Assembly (NCBI GenBank): GCA_021823635.1
Contig: JAKANT010000062.1
Coordinates: forward strand, 1 to 7,841
Origin: Pseudomonadota bacterium
GTDB lineage: Bacteria; Pseudomonadota; Gammaproteobacteria; Burkholderiales; Burkholderiaceae_F
Direction: 5' to 3'
DNA length: 7,841 nucleotides
Below the pieces are notes generated by a model, which searched no databases, was not told where the DNA came from, and saw only the letters and a list, made by a program, of their open reading frames with translations. How positions within the stretch are numbered: position 1 is the first letter of the stretch; the number at the start of each line of letters is the position of its first letter. The position numbers and the translations under genes are program-made. Shown here in pieces: positions 1 through 6,846 of the stretch.

Positions 1-431
1 TCGCCACCGTCGCCAGCCGCATCGACGGGCTGGATGCCGGCGCCGACGATTACCTGGTCAAACCGATCGCGCTCGGCGAACTGGCGGCGCGGTTGCGCGC
101 GGTGGCCCGGCGCGCCTGCGGGCGGCCGCAGCCGGTCTGGAAACACGGCGACCTCGAATACAACCCGGCCTCCAAAGAGGCGCTCTGGTGTGGCGAAGCG
201 GTCGCGCTGACGAGCCGCGAGGCGGCCTTGCTCGAAGTGCTGCTCGCCAACCCCGGTCGCGTGCTGTCGAAGCGCCAGATCCTGGAAAAACTGTACGGCT
301 GGGCCGACGAGCTGCAGAGCAACGCGATCGAGGTGTTCGTGCACAACCTGCGCCGCAAGATCGCGCCCGACGTGGTGCGCACGGTCCGTGGCGTCGGCTA
401 CGCGCTCGGCAGCGGGCGGCGCACGCCGTGA
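1..431 (+). CDS. OmpR-family response regulator, C-terminal part (5' truncated by window)
   Basis: DNA-binding response regulator that would be phosphorylated by the adjacent kinase and then control transcription. The reading frame enters at base 3. The first residues are the end of the receiver domain: GLDAGADDYLVKP, with the conserved receiver lysine at bases 60-62. The phospho-accepting aspartate lies upstream of the window. After a short linker comes a winged-helix Trans_reg_C domain with ALTSREAALLEVLLANPGRV, a recognition-helix region around NAIEVFVHNLRRKI and the closing wing VRTVRGVGYAL. The style is that of the QseB/PmrA/TctD group. The stop codon TGA (429-431) overlaps the GTG start of the kinase gene by 4 bp, so the two are almost certainly cotranscribed and translationally coupled. 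The family call is firm; the regulon cannot be read from this sequence. Confidence 0.95.
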   Translation, partial: ATVASRIDGLDAGADDYLVKPIALGELAARLRAVARRACGRPQPVWKHGDLEYNPASKEALWCGEAVALTSREAALLEVLLANPGRVLSKRQILEKLYGWADELQSNAIEVFVHNLRRKIAPDVVRTVRGVGYALGSGRRTP

Positions 432-1618
432 CGCTGCAGCGTCGCCTGCTGCTGCTGCTGGCGGGTGTGCCGCTGCTGTGGCTGGCCGCGCTCGCCTACA
501 GCGTCACCAGCACGCGACGGGAGGTCGACGAACTGTTCGACACCCAGCTCGTGCGCCTGGCGCAGCAGGTGGCGGCGCTGCAACCGGCGGGCGATCGCGG
601 GCCGACGCCGTTGGTCGAACCCGCCTTGAGCCAGCTCGGCGCCGCCGAACTGGACGACCTGTCCGTGGCCGTTTGGCGTGCCGACGGCACGCCGCTGCTG
701 CTGGACCGCGCCGGCGCCCGGCTGCCGTTCGACGCCGGCGCGCGCGGCTTCGTCGTTGCGCATTTGAACGGCGCGCCGTGGCGCGTGTACTACCTGCCGT
801 CGGCGGACGGCACGCGCGTGATCGCCGTCGGCCAAAGCGCACACGAACGCGACGAGGTACTGCGCGACGCGCTGGGCAGCCAGTTGCTTCCCTGGTTGCT
901 GACATTGCCGCTGTTGCTGGTCGTGATTGCCGGCGCCGTGCGGCACGCGCTGGCGCCGCTGCGCGCGCAATGGGAAGCGGCGCAAGTCGCCGCCGGCGAC
1001 GCGGCGCGCCAGCGAGCGCTCGCGCGCGTCGGTGAGGGCATCGACCGGCTCGCTCATCTGGTGGCGCAGTTGCTCGCGCTCGCCGGCGTCGAAGGCGCGG
1101 ACGCGACCGCACGCAAGCAGCCGGTCGACTGGCCGCGCGTGGTCGGCGATGCGTTGTCCGATTGTTTGCTGCCGATGGAAGCGAAGGGGAGCGAGGTCGA
1201 GGTCCACTGGTCGCCGCAGGGCGTGCCGCTGCCGCTGTTGGGCGACGAACTGCTGCTCGCCACGCTGCTGCGCAACCTGATCGACAACGCGCTGCGTTAC
1301 TCGCCCGTGCGCACGCACGTGCACGTGCGCTTCACGCCGCAGTCGATCGTCATCGAAGACGAGGGTCCGGGCATCGCTCCGCGGGAGATGCCGCGGCTCG
1401 GCGACCGCTTTTACCGGCCCGCCGGACAGACCGAGGGCGGCAGCGGACTCGGCATTTCGATCGTCAAGCGCATCGCCGCCCTGCATGGCCTGCGGGTCGT
1501 CTTCGAGAACCGTGTCGCGGGCGACCGCATCGCTGGACTGCGCGTCACCGTGTGCAGCGCCGACGGCCTCGCGGTCGCGCCGGCCCAGGTCGAAGGCGAC
1601 ACGCTCGGCGTCCCGTAG
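428..1618 (+). CDS. QseC-like sensor histidine kinase lacking HAMP and H-box
   Basis: Inner-membrane sensor of the two-component pair, 396 residues from GTG 428; this start gives the GTGA overlap with the regulator and places a hydrophobic helix at residues 3-25. A periplasmic 2CSK_N-like sensor region follows (about 28-150; REVDELFDTQLVRLAQQVAAL near its start), then a second membrane helix (about 155-171). The catalytic HATPase domain is complete: N box LRNLIDNALRYSP (N283, D286, N287), G1 box IEDEGPGI (D311, G313, G315), F box GDRFYRP and G2 box GSGLGISIV (G340, G342). Between helix 2 and the second dimerisation helix (GIDRLAHLVAQLLALAGVE, about 204-222), the expected HAMP domain and the HELRTPL-type box with the phosphoacceptor histidine are absent: HALAPL (173-178) runs straight into RAQWEAAQVA. 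Relatives are usually about 440-470 residues, so roughly 60-75 residues appear missing in frame. It may be a kinase-dead or degenerating sensor; autophosphorylation at the canonical site is not possible. Confidence 0.92.
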   Translation: MTLQRRLLLLLAGVPLLWLAALAYSVTSTRREVDELFDTQLVRLAQQVAALQPAGDRGPTPLVEPALSQLGAAELDDLSVAVWRADGTPLLLDRAGARLPFDAGARGFVVAHLNGAPWRVYYLPSADGTRVIAVGQSAHERDEVLRDALGSQLLPWLLTLPLLLVVIAGAVRHALAPLRAQWEAAQVAAGDAARQRALARVGEGIDRLAHLVAQLLALAGVEGADATARKQPVDWPRVVGDALSDCLLPMEAKGSEVEVHWSPQGVPLPLLGDELLLATLLRNLIDNALRYSPVRTHVHVRFTPQSIVIEDEGPGIAPREMPRLGDRFYRPAGQTEGGSGLGISIVKRIAALHGLRVVFENRVAGDRIAGLRVTVCSADGLAVAPAQVEGDTLGVP

Positions 1619-1654
1619 CACCAATCGGCGCAGCGGCCCAGCGCAGCACGACGG

Positions 1655-1675
1655 GCCGCCGCGAGGGGCGGCGGC
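1655..1675. repeat. GC-rich hairpin after the two-component operon
   Basis: A perfect 8-bp inverted repeat, gccgccgc (1655-1662) and gcggcggc (1668-1675), with a 5-nt loop, lies 37 bp after the kinase stop. No run of T follows, so it is not a canonical intrinsic terminator. It could slow transcription or help Rho-dependent ending, or be chance in GC-rich DNA. Confidence 0.35.
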
Positions 1676-1712
1676 ACCCAGCGTACGGTCGCCTGTGATC
1701 CCGCGCCAGGCG

Positions 1713-1732
1713 TACGCGCGGTGCTGCGCGTA
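1713..1732. promoter_or_regulatory. Perfect 7-bp inverted repeat upstream of ogt
   Basis: tacgcgc (1713-1719) and gcgcgta (1726-1732) form a perfect dyad with a 6-bp spacer, ending 49 bp before the ogt start. The position would suit an operator or a 5'-leader hairpin. No clear -35/-10 pair is visible beside it, and inverted repeats of this length can arise by chance in DNA this GC-rich, so a role is only a suggestion. Confidence 0.25.
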
Positions 1733-1770
1733 TGCTGCGGCCGGCCCATGCAACCGCGGTAGCCGCCGCC

Positions 1771-1775
1771 GGAGG
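1771..1775 (+). promoter_or_regulatory. Ribosome binding site deciding the ogt start
   Basis: GGAGG sits directly before an ATG at 1776 (no spacing) and 6 nt before the in-frame ATG at 1782. Normal spacing favours 1782, which also matches the family N-terminus (MRFSVYASPIGDLVL). Confidence 0.75.
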
Positions 1776-1781
1776 ATGTCG

Positions 1782-2270
1782 ATGCGATTCAGCGTTTACG
1801 CGAGCCCGATCGGCGATCTCGTTCTGACTGGCGACGCCCAGGCGCTGGAGGGCATCGACCTGCACGGCCGTCGGCCGCCGGCGGGGGCGATTCGCGACGA
1901 TGCGGCGTTTGCCGCCGTGCGTGCGCAATTGGACGCCTACTTTGCCGGCGCACTGACCGAATTCGACCTGCCGCTTGCGGCGCGCGGCACCGCTTTCCAG
2001 CGGCGCGTGTGGTCGGCGCTGCGCTCGATCCCATACGGCGCCACCGTCAGCTACGGCGAGCTCGCACGCCGCATCGGCGCGCCGACGGCGGCGCGTGCGG
2101 TGGGGTTGGCCAATGGCGCCAACCCGATCCCGATCGTCGTGCCCTGCCATCGGGTGATCGGCGCCGACGGTTCGCTGACCGGTTTCGGCGGCGGACTGGC
2201 GCGCAAGCGCTGGCTGCTCGCGCACGAAGCGCAGCACGCCGCTAGCGCCTCGGCCAGGCGCGCAGCCTGA
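1782..2270 (+). CDS. ogt: Methylated-DNA--protein-cysteine methyltransferase (Ogt/MGMT)
   Basis: Suicidal DNA-repair protein that moves the alkyl group from O6-alkylguanine (and O4-alkylthymine) in DNA to its own cysteine. It is 162 residues long, typical for Ogt. The N-terminal ribonuclease-H-like region (about 1-65; YASPIGDLVLTGDAQALEGI) precedes the DNA-binding, active-site domain (about 66-150). Visible landmarks are FQRRVWSALRSIPYGATVSYGELA, the arginine-finger segment AARAVGLANGANPI (R105, N111), the active-site PCHRV with nucleophile C122, and the flap SLTGFGGGLARKRWLL. There is no AdaA-type regulatory domain, so it is an Ogt-like repair enzyme rather than the Ada sensor. A strong ribosome site precedes it. 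Its last 29 bp overlap the end of the convergent P450 gene. Confidence 0.96.
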   Translation: MRFSVYASPIGDLVLTGDAQALEGIDLHGRRPPAGAIRDDAAFAAVRAQLDAYFAGALTEFDLPLAARGTAFQRRVWSALRSIPYGATVSYGELARRIGAPTAARAVGLANGANPIPIVVPCHRVIGADGSLTGFGGGLARKRWLLAHEAQHAASASARRAA

Positions 2271-3612
2271 AGCCCTCGGGCTTGAGCGTCAGCGTCTCGG
2301 CCACGCGCAGTCGGTAGCCGGGCTCGGCTTCGAGTTCGAAGTTAGCCAGCAGCAGCGCCAGCGCGAGCTTGGCTTCCATCATCGCGAACTGCTGCCCGAT
2401 GCAGGCGCGCGAGCCGTTGCCGAACGGCCGGTAGGCGTGGCGCGGAATCGCCGCGCGGCGCGCCGGCGCGAAGCGCTCCGGGTCGAAGCGCTCCGGCTCG
2501 GCCCACACCGCCGGGTCGCGATGAAGCGCCGGCAGCAGCACGGTGACGCGCTGGTTGGCCGGGATCGGCCAGCGCCCGCCAATCACTTCGTCGCGATAGG
2601 GTGCGACGTGAAACGCGGGCGCCGTCGGCCACAGCCGCAGCGTCTCTTCCAGCACCTGTTCCACGTAGACCAGCCGGTCCAGGTCTTCGTACTCGGGCGC
2701 GCTGCGGCCGGCCAGCACCGCGAGCGCCTCGGCGCGCGCGCGCGCCAGCACCGCGGGCTCGCGCGTCAGGAAGTACAGCGCGAACGACAGCAGGCCGCTC
2801 GTCGTTTCGTGCCCGGCGATCAGGAACGTGATCACCTGATAGCGGATGTTTTCGTCCGACAGGCGGGCGCCGGTCTTCGGGTCCTGCCCTTCGAGCATCA
2901 GCGCCAGCAGGTCGCGCGCGGCGGACGGTGTCTGGCGCCGGCTGCGGATCACCTCGTCCACGATGCCGTGCAGGAATGCGATGTCGCGCTGGAAGCGCCG
3001 TCGCGCCGCAAAGCGCCAGTAGCGCGCGATGCGCGGCTGCGACGCGCGGCGCATCGCCTCGTCGAGCACGCGCACCATGGCGGCGACGAACGGATGCGGA
3101 GTGCTGCGCCCAAAGGAATCGAAGCGGTAATCGAAGCCGGCCAGCGCGATCGTGTCGAGTGTGAGGCGCGTCATCTGGTCCGACACGTCCAGCCATTCGC
3201 CGGCGTGGGCGCGCCAATGCGCGAGCAACTCGCCCGCCGCCTCGAGCATCGGCGCTAAGTATTGGCGGCGTGCGCGCTGGCCGAAGGCCGGCACCAGGAT
3301 GCGGTGGGCGAGCTCCCAGTTCGGCTCGTCGCCTTCGGCGGTGAACAGCCCGTCGCCGGCCAGCGGCCGCAGGCTGGCAAGCGGCGCGCCGATCGTCTTG
3401 CGGAAGCGCCGCTCGTCCAGCACCTCGGCGGCGAGCGCCGCGGTGGTGATGAACGGCATACGGTAGCCGGCGAAGTCGATCTCGAAGATGCCTTCGGGAA
3501 AACGCGGCGCGAGCGCGGTGAAATGCTGCGCCAGACGGCGCGCCGGCAGCGTTGGCAGATGGCCGAGCAGCGGCCAGCGCGGCGGGGCGGGAAGCGCAGT
3601 GGCGGCTTGCAT
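2242..3612 (-). CDS. Stand-alone cytochrome P450, CYP102 (P450 BM3) heme-domain type
   Basis: Heme-thiolate monooxygenase of 456 residues. It carries all P450 landmarks: I-helix AGHETT (266-271) for oxygen activation, K-helix EETLR (ExxR, E323/R326), the FDPERF segment (376-381) and the heme-binding loop FGNGSRACIG with ligand C404. Several blocks closely match what I recall of Bacillus P450 BM3: AGDGLFT (85-91, with the F87-equivalent F90), TRLTLDTIALAGFDYRF, ENIRYQVITFLIAGHETTSGLL, LRLWPTAPAF and ETLTLKPEGF. CYP102 enzymes hydroxylate medium- and long-chain fatty acids and are fused to an FMN/FAD reductase. Here the protein ends right after the heme domain and no reductase or ferredoxin gene is in the window. 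By recalled alignment the BM3 carboxylate anchors R47 and Y51 correspond to Y50 and F54, so substrate binding may differ. It is last in a minus-strand operon, 15 bp after the NnrU-family gene, and no strong ribosome site is visible. Confidence 0.95.
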   Translation of the reverse strand: MQAATALPAPPRWPLLGHLPTLPARRLAQHFTALAPRFPEGIFEIDFAGYRMPFITTAALAAEVLDERRFRKTIGAPLASLRPLAGDGLFTAEGDEPNWELAHRILVPAFGQRARRQYLAPMLEAAGELLAHWRAHAGEWLDVSDQMTRLTLDTIALAGFDYRFDSFGRSTPHPFVAAMVRVLDEAMRRASQPRIARYWRFAARRRFQRDIAFLHGIVDEVIRSRRQTPSAARDLLALMLEGQDPKTGARLSDENIRYQVITFLIAGHETTSGLLSFALYFLTREPAVLARARAEALAVLAGRSAPEYEDLDRLVYVEQVLEETLRLWPTAPAFHVAPYRDEVIGGRWPIPANQRVTVLLPALHRDPAVWAEPERFDPERFAPARRAAIPRHAYRPFGNGSRACIGQQFAMMEAKLALALLLANFELEAEPGYRLRVAETLTLKPEGFRLRAWPRR

Positions 3613-3627
3613 GGCAGGCGGGCGGGT

Positions 3628-4206
3628 TCAAACGAACGGCTGCACGCCGATCAGCGGGCCGTGCAGATAGCGGGCGAACACCCACCCCGCAGCGAGCCCG
3701 ACCGCCACCGCCGCCGCGTCGCGGCCCAGCGAGACGGCCGCATAGGTGCGTCCTTGTGCGCGGTCGCGCCGTCGCAGCGACGCGAAGTCCACCACCGCCC
3801 AGGCGAGAAAGGCGCCGAACAGCAGCAGGTCGGCCAGCGTGCCGTTCGAGATCAGGTGCGCGAGCGCCCAGCTCTTCACACCGGCGACCATCGGGTGGCC
3901 GATCGCCGCCTTGATGCGCGTGCCCGGGATGTAGGCCGCCGCGATCAGCACGAACGCGAGCGCGCTGAGCAGCGCCGCCAGGTGGCGCGTCCACGGCGCC
4001 GGCACGAACAACACCGTCGGCTCGGCGCGCGCCATGCCATAGCCCCAAACGATCAAGGCGAGGCCGGCGGCGGCCACCAGCGAATACAGGACCTTCCACC
4101 GGCCTTCGCCCAGACGGGCCACCTGCTCGCCGCGCCAGCCGTCGGCGACGATGCGCACCGAATGGACGCCGAGGAAAAGCACCAGACCGAGGATCAGCGC
4201 CGCCAT
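3628..4206 (-). CDS. NnrU-family integral membrane protein
   Basis: A 192-residue inner-membrane protein with about five hydrophobic segments (near residues 2-19, 40-58, 75-92, 121-141 and 160-180). Family landmarks are GVHSVR (H15) in the first helix, the arginine-rich loop before RWKVLYSLVAAAGL, and the conserved block IGHPMVAGVKSWALAHLISNGTLADLLLFGAFLAW with H104 and H117. NnrU was named from denitrification clusters (nitric-oxide metabolism), and the family is homologous to the plant heme-containing 15-cis-zeta-carotene isomerase Z-ISO, so a heme-linked role is possible. No denitrification gene is seen here; the partners are a P450 and an MDR reductase. It starts 6 bp after the stop of the upstream reductase gene, and its ribosome site (AGGGGTGA on the minus strand) overlaps that stop, which points to translational coupling. 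The family call is firm, the function unknown. Confidence 0.9.
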   Translation of the reverse strand: MAALILGLVLFLGVHSVRIVADGWRGEQVARLGEGRWKVLYSLVAAAGLALIVWGYGMARAEPTVLFVPAPWTRHLAALLSALAFVLIAAAYIPGTRIKAAIGHPMVAGVKSWALAHLISNGTLADLLLFGAFLAWAVVDFASLRRRDRAQGRTYAAVSLGRDAAAVAVGLAAGWVFARYLHGPLIGVQPFV

Positions 4207-4212
4207 CGGTGG

Positions 4213-5226
<1,014 letters not shown>

Positions 5227-5264
5227 CGCTGGCTTGTCACGTTTGCTTCATCGGGCCGCGAACT

Positions 5265-5502
5265 TTACGCGGATTCGGGCAACGGCAGTGTGTCGGGCGT
5301 CTGCGCATCCGCCAGCCGCGCCAGTACCGGGGCGGTAAGGCCGATCGCGTCGATGCCGCGATCCTCGAACTCGTGAGCGAGCGCGCGCACCGCCGCCGAT
5401 CGGCACCGGCAGCCCGCGTAGCTCCGGGTTGCGCAGCGACTCCACCGGCGCATGGAACGCGTCCATGTCCAAGTGCGCGATCAGCCGGAAGACCGCCGTC
5501 AT
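5265..5502 (-). pseudogene. dinB: Remnant of dinB (DNA polymerase IV, Y-family)
   Basis: Starting with ATG at 5502 and reading down, the first 38 codons (5502-5389) give MTAVFRLIAHLDMDAFHAPV, then ESLRNPELRGLPVPIGGG. This is the N-terminus of a Y-family polymerase, with the catalytic DMD at residues 12-14 and the PELRG-PV-IGGG block. Where the family has DAFYASVE, this copy has DAFHAPVE, so the steric-gate region is already altered. After IGGG the family similarity stops in this frame; in the +1 frame an open segment reading VRALAHEFEDRGIDAIGLTA runs to a stop at 5265. Intact DinB has about 350-420 residues, so some 300 are missing. VRALAHE and the ending TLPLPES might be internal and C-terminal leftovers, but that is weak. 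The N-terminal match is good; calling it a deletion remnant is inference, since a small fragment pasted here would look the same. Confidence 0.7.
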
Positions 5503-5571
5503 GCCGAACTTCGGGGGACGGGGGTGGAGGCGTCCAGGCACCGCGATGCGCCCGGGACCGTCCCGCCAATC

Positions 5572-5664
5572 GATGTGAAACTCCAAGACGTCGCACTCGA
5601 ATTTCATGGTAGATCAGGGCCTGACACCATGAAAATCAAACGCAAAATATTCGATTTTCACGGT
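5572..5664. repeat. Phased array of alternating 12-bp inverted elements
   Basis: Four related 12-mers occur with alternating orientation and starts exactly 27 bp apart: gatgtgaaactc (5572-5583, degenerate, minus), gaatttcatggt (5599-5610, plus), accatgaaaatc (5626-5637, minus) and gattttcacggt (5653-5664, plus). The last two are inverted copies matching at 11 of 12 bases. Copies two and three match as an inverted pair over 9 consecutive bases. Copies one and two share the core TGAAAcTC/GAaTTTCA at 7 of 8. Each spacer is 15 bp, and the middle one contains a further dyad, tcagg-g-cctga (5614-5624). The array ends 11 bp before the ATPase start. It could be a multi-site operator, a recombination or integration site, or a structured leader. 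I do not recognise it. Confidence 0.7.
5621..5651 (+). promoter_or_regulatory. Possible sigma70-type promoter for the ATPase gene
   Basis: ctgaca (5621-5626) matches the -35 consensus at 5 of 6, and an AT-rich patch aaaatatt (5644-5651) lies at the right distance for a -10, though its match to TATAAT is poor. One 12-bp element lies between the two boxes and another just downstream, a geometry suited to repression. If this promoter is used, the transcript starts near 5657, after the start of the small open frame at 5629. Confidence 0.35.
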
Positions 5665-5679
5665 ACGCTGCGCCGATGA
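5629..5679 (+). CDS. Possible 16-residue leader peptide before the ATPase
   Basis: An ATG at 5629 opens a frame encoding MKIKRKIFDFHGTLRR, whose TGA (5677-5679) overlaps the ATPase start as ATGA. AGGG at 5616-5619 is 9 nt upstream and could serve as ribosome site. The start and the DFHG part come directly from the inverted 12-bp elements, and the opposite strand reads (V)KIEYFAFDFHG over the same bases. The open frame may therefore be a by-product of the palindrome rather than a gene. Confidence 0.3.
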   Translation: MKIKRKIFDFHGTLRR

Positions 5680-6812
5680 TCGACCGCCCCCGCCTGCGAG
5701 AACAGATTCGCCGCGCGTTGGCCCGGGCGCGTGCGGTGCTGCTGATCGGCCCGCGCCGGAGCGGTAAGTCGACCCTGGCGCGCGAGTTTCTGCCGCGCAC
5801 GCACCCGAACTACTTCGATCTCGAAGACCCGGCGAGTCTGCGCAGCCTGGCCGAGCCAAAAGCTACGTTGGAAGCGTTGACCGGACTGGTCGTGATCGAC
5901 GAGGTGCAGCGAATGCCGGACCTGTTTCCCGTGCTCCGGGTGCTGATCGACCGCCACGATCGGCCCGGACAGTACTTGCTGCTCGGTAGCGCCAGTCCGA
6001 AACTGTTGCGGCAGACCAGCGAGTCGTTGCTGGGCCGGGTCGAGGCCGTAGAAATCACGGGCTTCGACATGCAGGAGGTGGGCGCCCACAACGCCGCGCG
6101 CCTTTGGCTGCGCGGCGGCTTCCCACCCGCGTACACCGCCGCCAGCGACGAAGATGCGAGCGCCTGGTGCAACAACGCGATCGCGCGCTTCGTCGAAAGC
6201 GATCTGCCGCAGTTCGGAGTCAACGTCGCCACACCAACGATGTTACGGTTCTGGTCCATGCTGGCGCATCTGCACGGGCAGATCTGGAGCGCCGCCGACC
6301 CGGCGCGCTCGCTCGGCGTCAGCGAGCCAACCGTGCGCCGGTATCTCGACTGGTTGACGCAAAGCTTCATGGTGCGGCAATTGCAGCCGTGGTTCGAGAA
6401 CATCGGCAAACGGCAGGTGAAGGCGCCCAAGGTGTACTTGCGCGACAGCGGGTATCTGCATGCATTGCTCGGCCTTCGCGCCTACGCCGACCTGCTGCGC
6501 CACCCGCGTTGCGGCGCCTCCTGGGAAGGCTTCGCGCTCGAGCAGGTGCTGCGCATCGCACAGCCGGACGAGGCCTACTTCTGGCGAACCCATACCGGCG
6601 CCGAACTCGATCTGCTGATGTTCAAGTACGGCAGGCGCGTCGGTGTCGAATTCAAGCGCATGGACGCGCCGGCGCTCACGCCCTCCATGCGCATCGCCAT
6701 GGCCGACCTGAAACTCGACGCGCTGTACGTCGTCTATCCCGGCGACCGGCGCTATCGCCTGGGCGACGGCATCGAAGCGGTGCCGCTCGCGCATTTCGCC
6801 GCGCCTGGCTGA
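5676..6812 (+). CDS. AAA ATPase with DUF4143 domain (AAA_14 family)
   Basis: A 378-residue predicted ATPase of the AAA_14-DUF4143 family, widespread in bacteria and archaea and functionally uncharacterised. The N-terminal ATPase part shows Walker A GPRRSGKS (25-32; K31), the DLEDP segment typical of the family (48-52), Walker B LVVIDEVQ (71-78; D75, E76) and the sensor segment LLLGSASP (101-108). A winged-helix-like stretch, LGVSEPTVRRYLDWLTQSFMV (213-233), follows. The C-terminal DUF4143 part has WEGFALEQVL (283-292), then GAELDLLM (308-315) and VGVEFKR (322-328). Together these give an E-(x)n-D-(x)12-E-x-K arrangement like PD-(D/E)xK nucleases (E284, D312, E325, K327), so nuclease-like residues look intact. 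The start at 5676 lies 11 bp after the repeat array and overlaps the stop of a small open frame. The array-bearing, AT-rich upstream region fits an accessory gene, but codon use inside the gene is not obviously foreign. Confidence 0.92.
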   Translation: MIDRPRLREQIRRALARARAVLLIGPRRSGKSTLAREFLPRTHPNYFDLEDPASLRSLAEPKATLEALTGLVVIDEVQRMPDLFPVLRVLIDRHDRPGQYLLLGSASPKLLRQTSESLLGRVEAVEITGFDMQEVGAHNAARLWLRGGFPPAYTAASDEDASAWCNNAIARFVESDLPQFGVNVATPTMLRFWSMLAHLHGQIWSAADPARSLGVSEPTVRRYLDWLTQSFMVRQLQPWFENIGKRQVKAPKVYLRDSGYLHALLGLRAYADLLRHPRCGASWEGFALEQVLRIAQPDEAYFWRTHTGAELDLLMFKYGRRVGVEFKRMDAPALTPSMRIAMADLKLDALYVVYPGDRRYRLGDGIEAVPLAHFAAPG

Positions 6813-6846
6813 CGGAGGAACGACGCCTGATACACGGAATCCCGCG

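Larger units (their letters stand above)
5227..5675. other. 449-bp region without an intact gene
   Basis: This stretch separates the divergent CurA-like and ATPase genes. From left to right it holds the damaged 3' part and recognisable 5' part of a minus-strand dinB remnant (5265-5502), about 70 bp with no recognised content, and then the array of alternating 12-bp elements with a drop in GC content (5572-5664). No tRNA, transposon end or intact coding sequence was found. Open frames crossing it on either strand do not resemble known proteins beyond the DinB start. Confidence 0.8.

Noticed and set aside
188..427. Upstream extension of the kinase gene to an ATG at 188
   Set aside because: It would overlap the response-regulator gene by 240 bp with arginine-rich nonsense. 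GTG 428 gives the normal 4-bp overlap and a membrane helix at the N-terminus.
1655..1675. Intrinsic terminator after the kinase
   Set aside because: The hairpin is good but lacks the T-run, so it is listed only as a repeat.
398..1753. A 451-codon open frame antisense to the sensor kinase
   Set aside because: Shadow of the kinase coding frame, without recognisable motifs.
1485..1781. Upstream extension of the ogt gene
   Set aside because: The extra residues overlap the kinase gene and resemble nothing, while GGAGG at 1771-1775 and the family N-terminus fix the start at 1782.
5545..5556. A fifth element of the 27-bp array
   Set aside because: Only 6 of 12 bases match at the expected position and the core is absent; the position after the last copy (5680-5691) does not match either.
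5503..5607. N-terminal extension of the dinB remnant to the ATG at 5607
   Set aside because: The added residues do not resemble DinB, and their ATG-AAA start comes from the repeat element; the family start fits ATG 5502.
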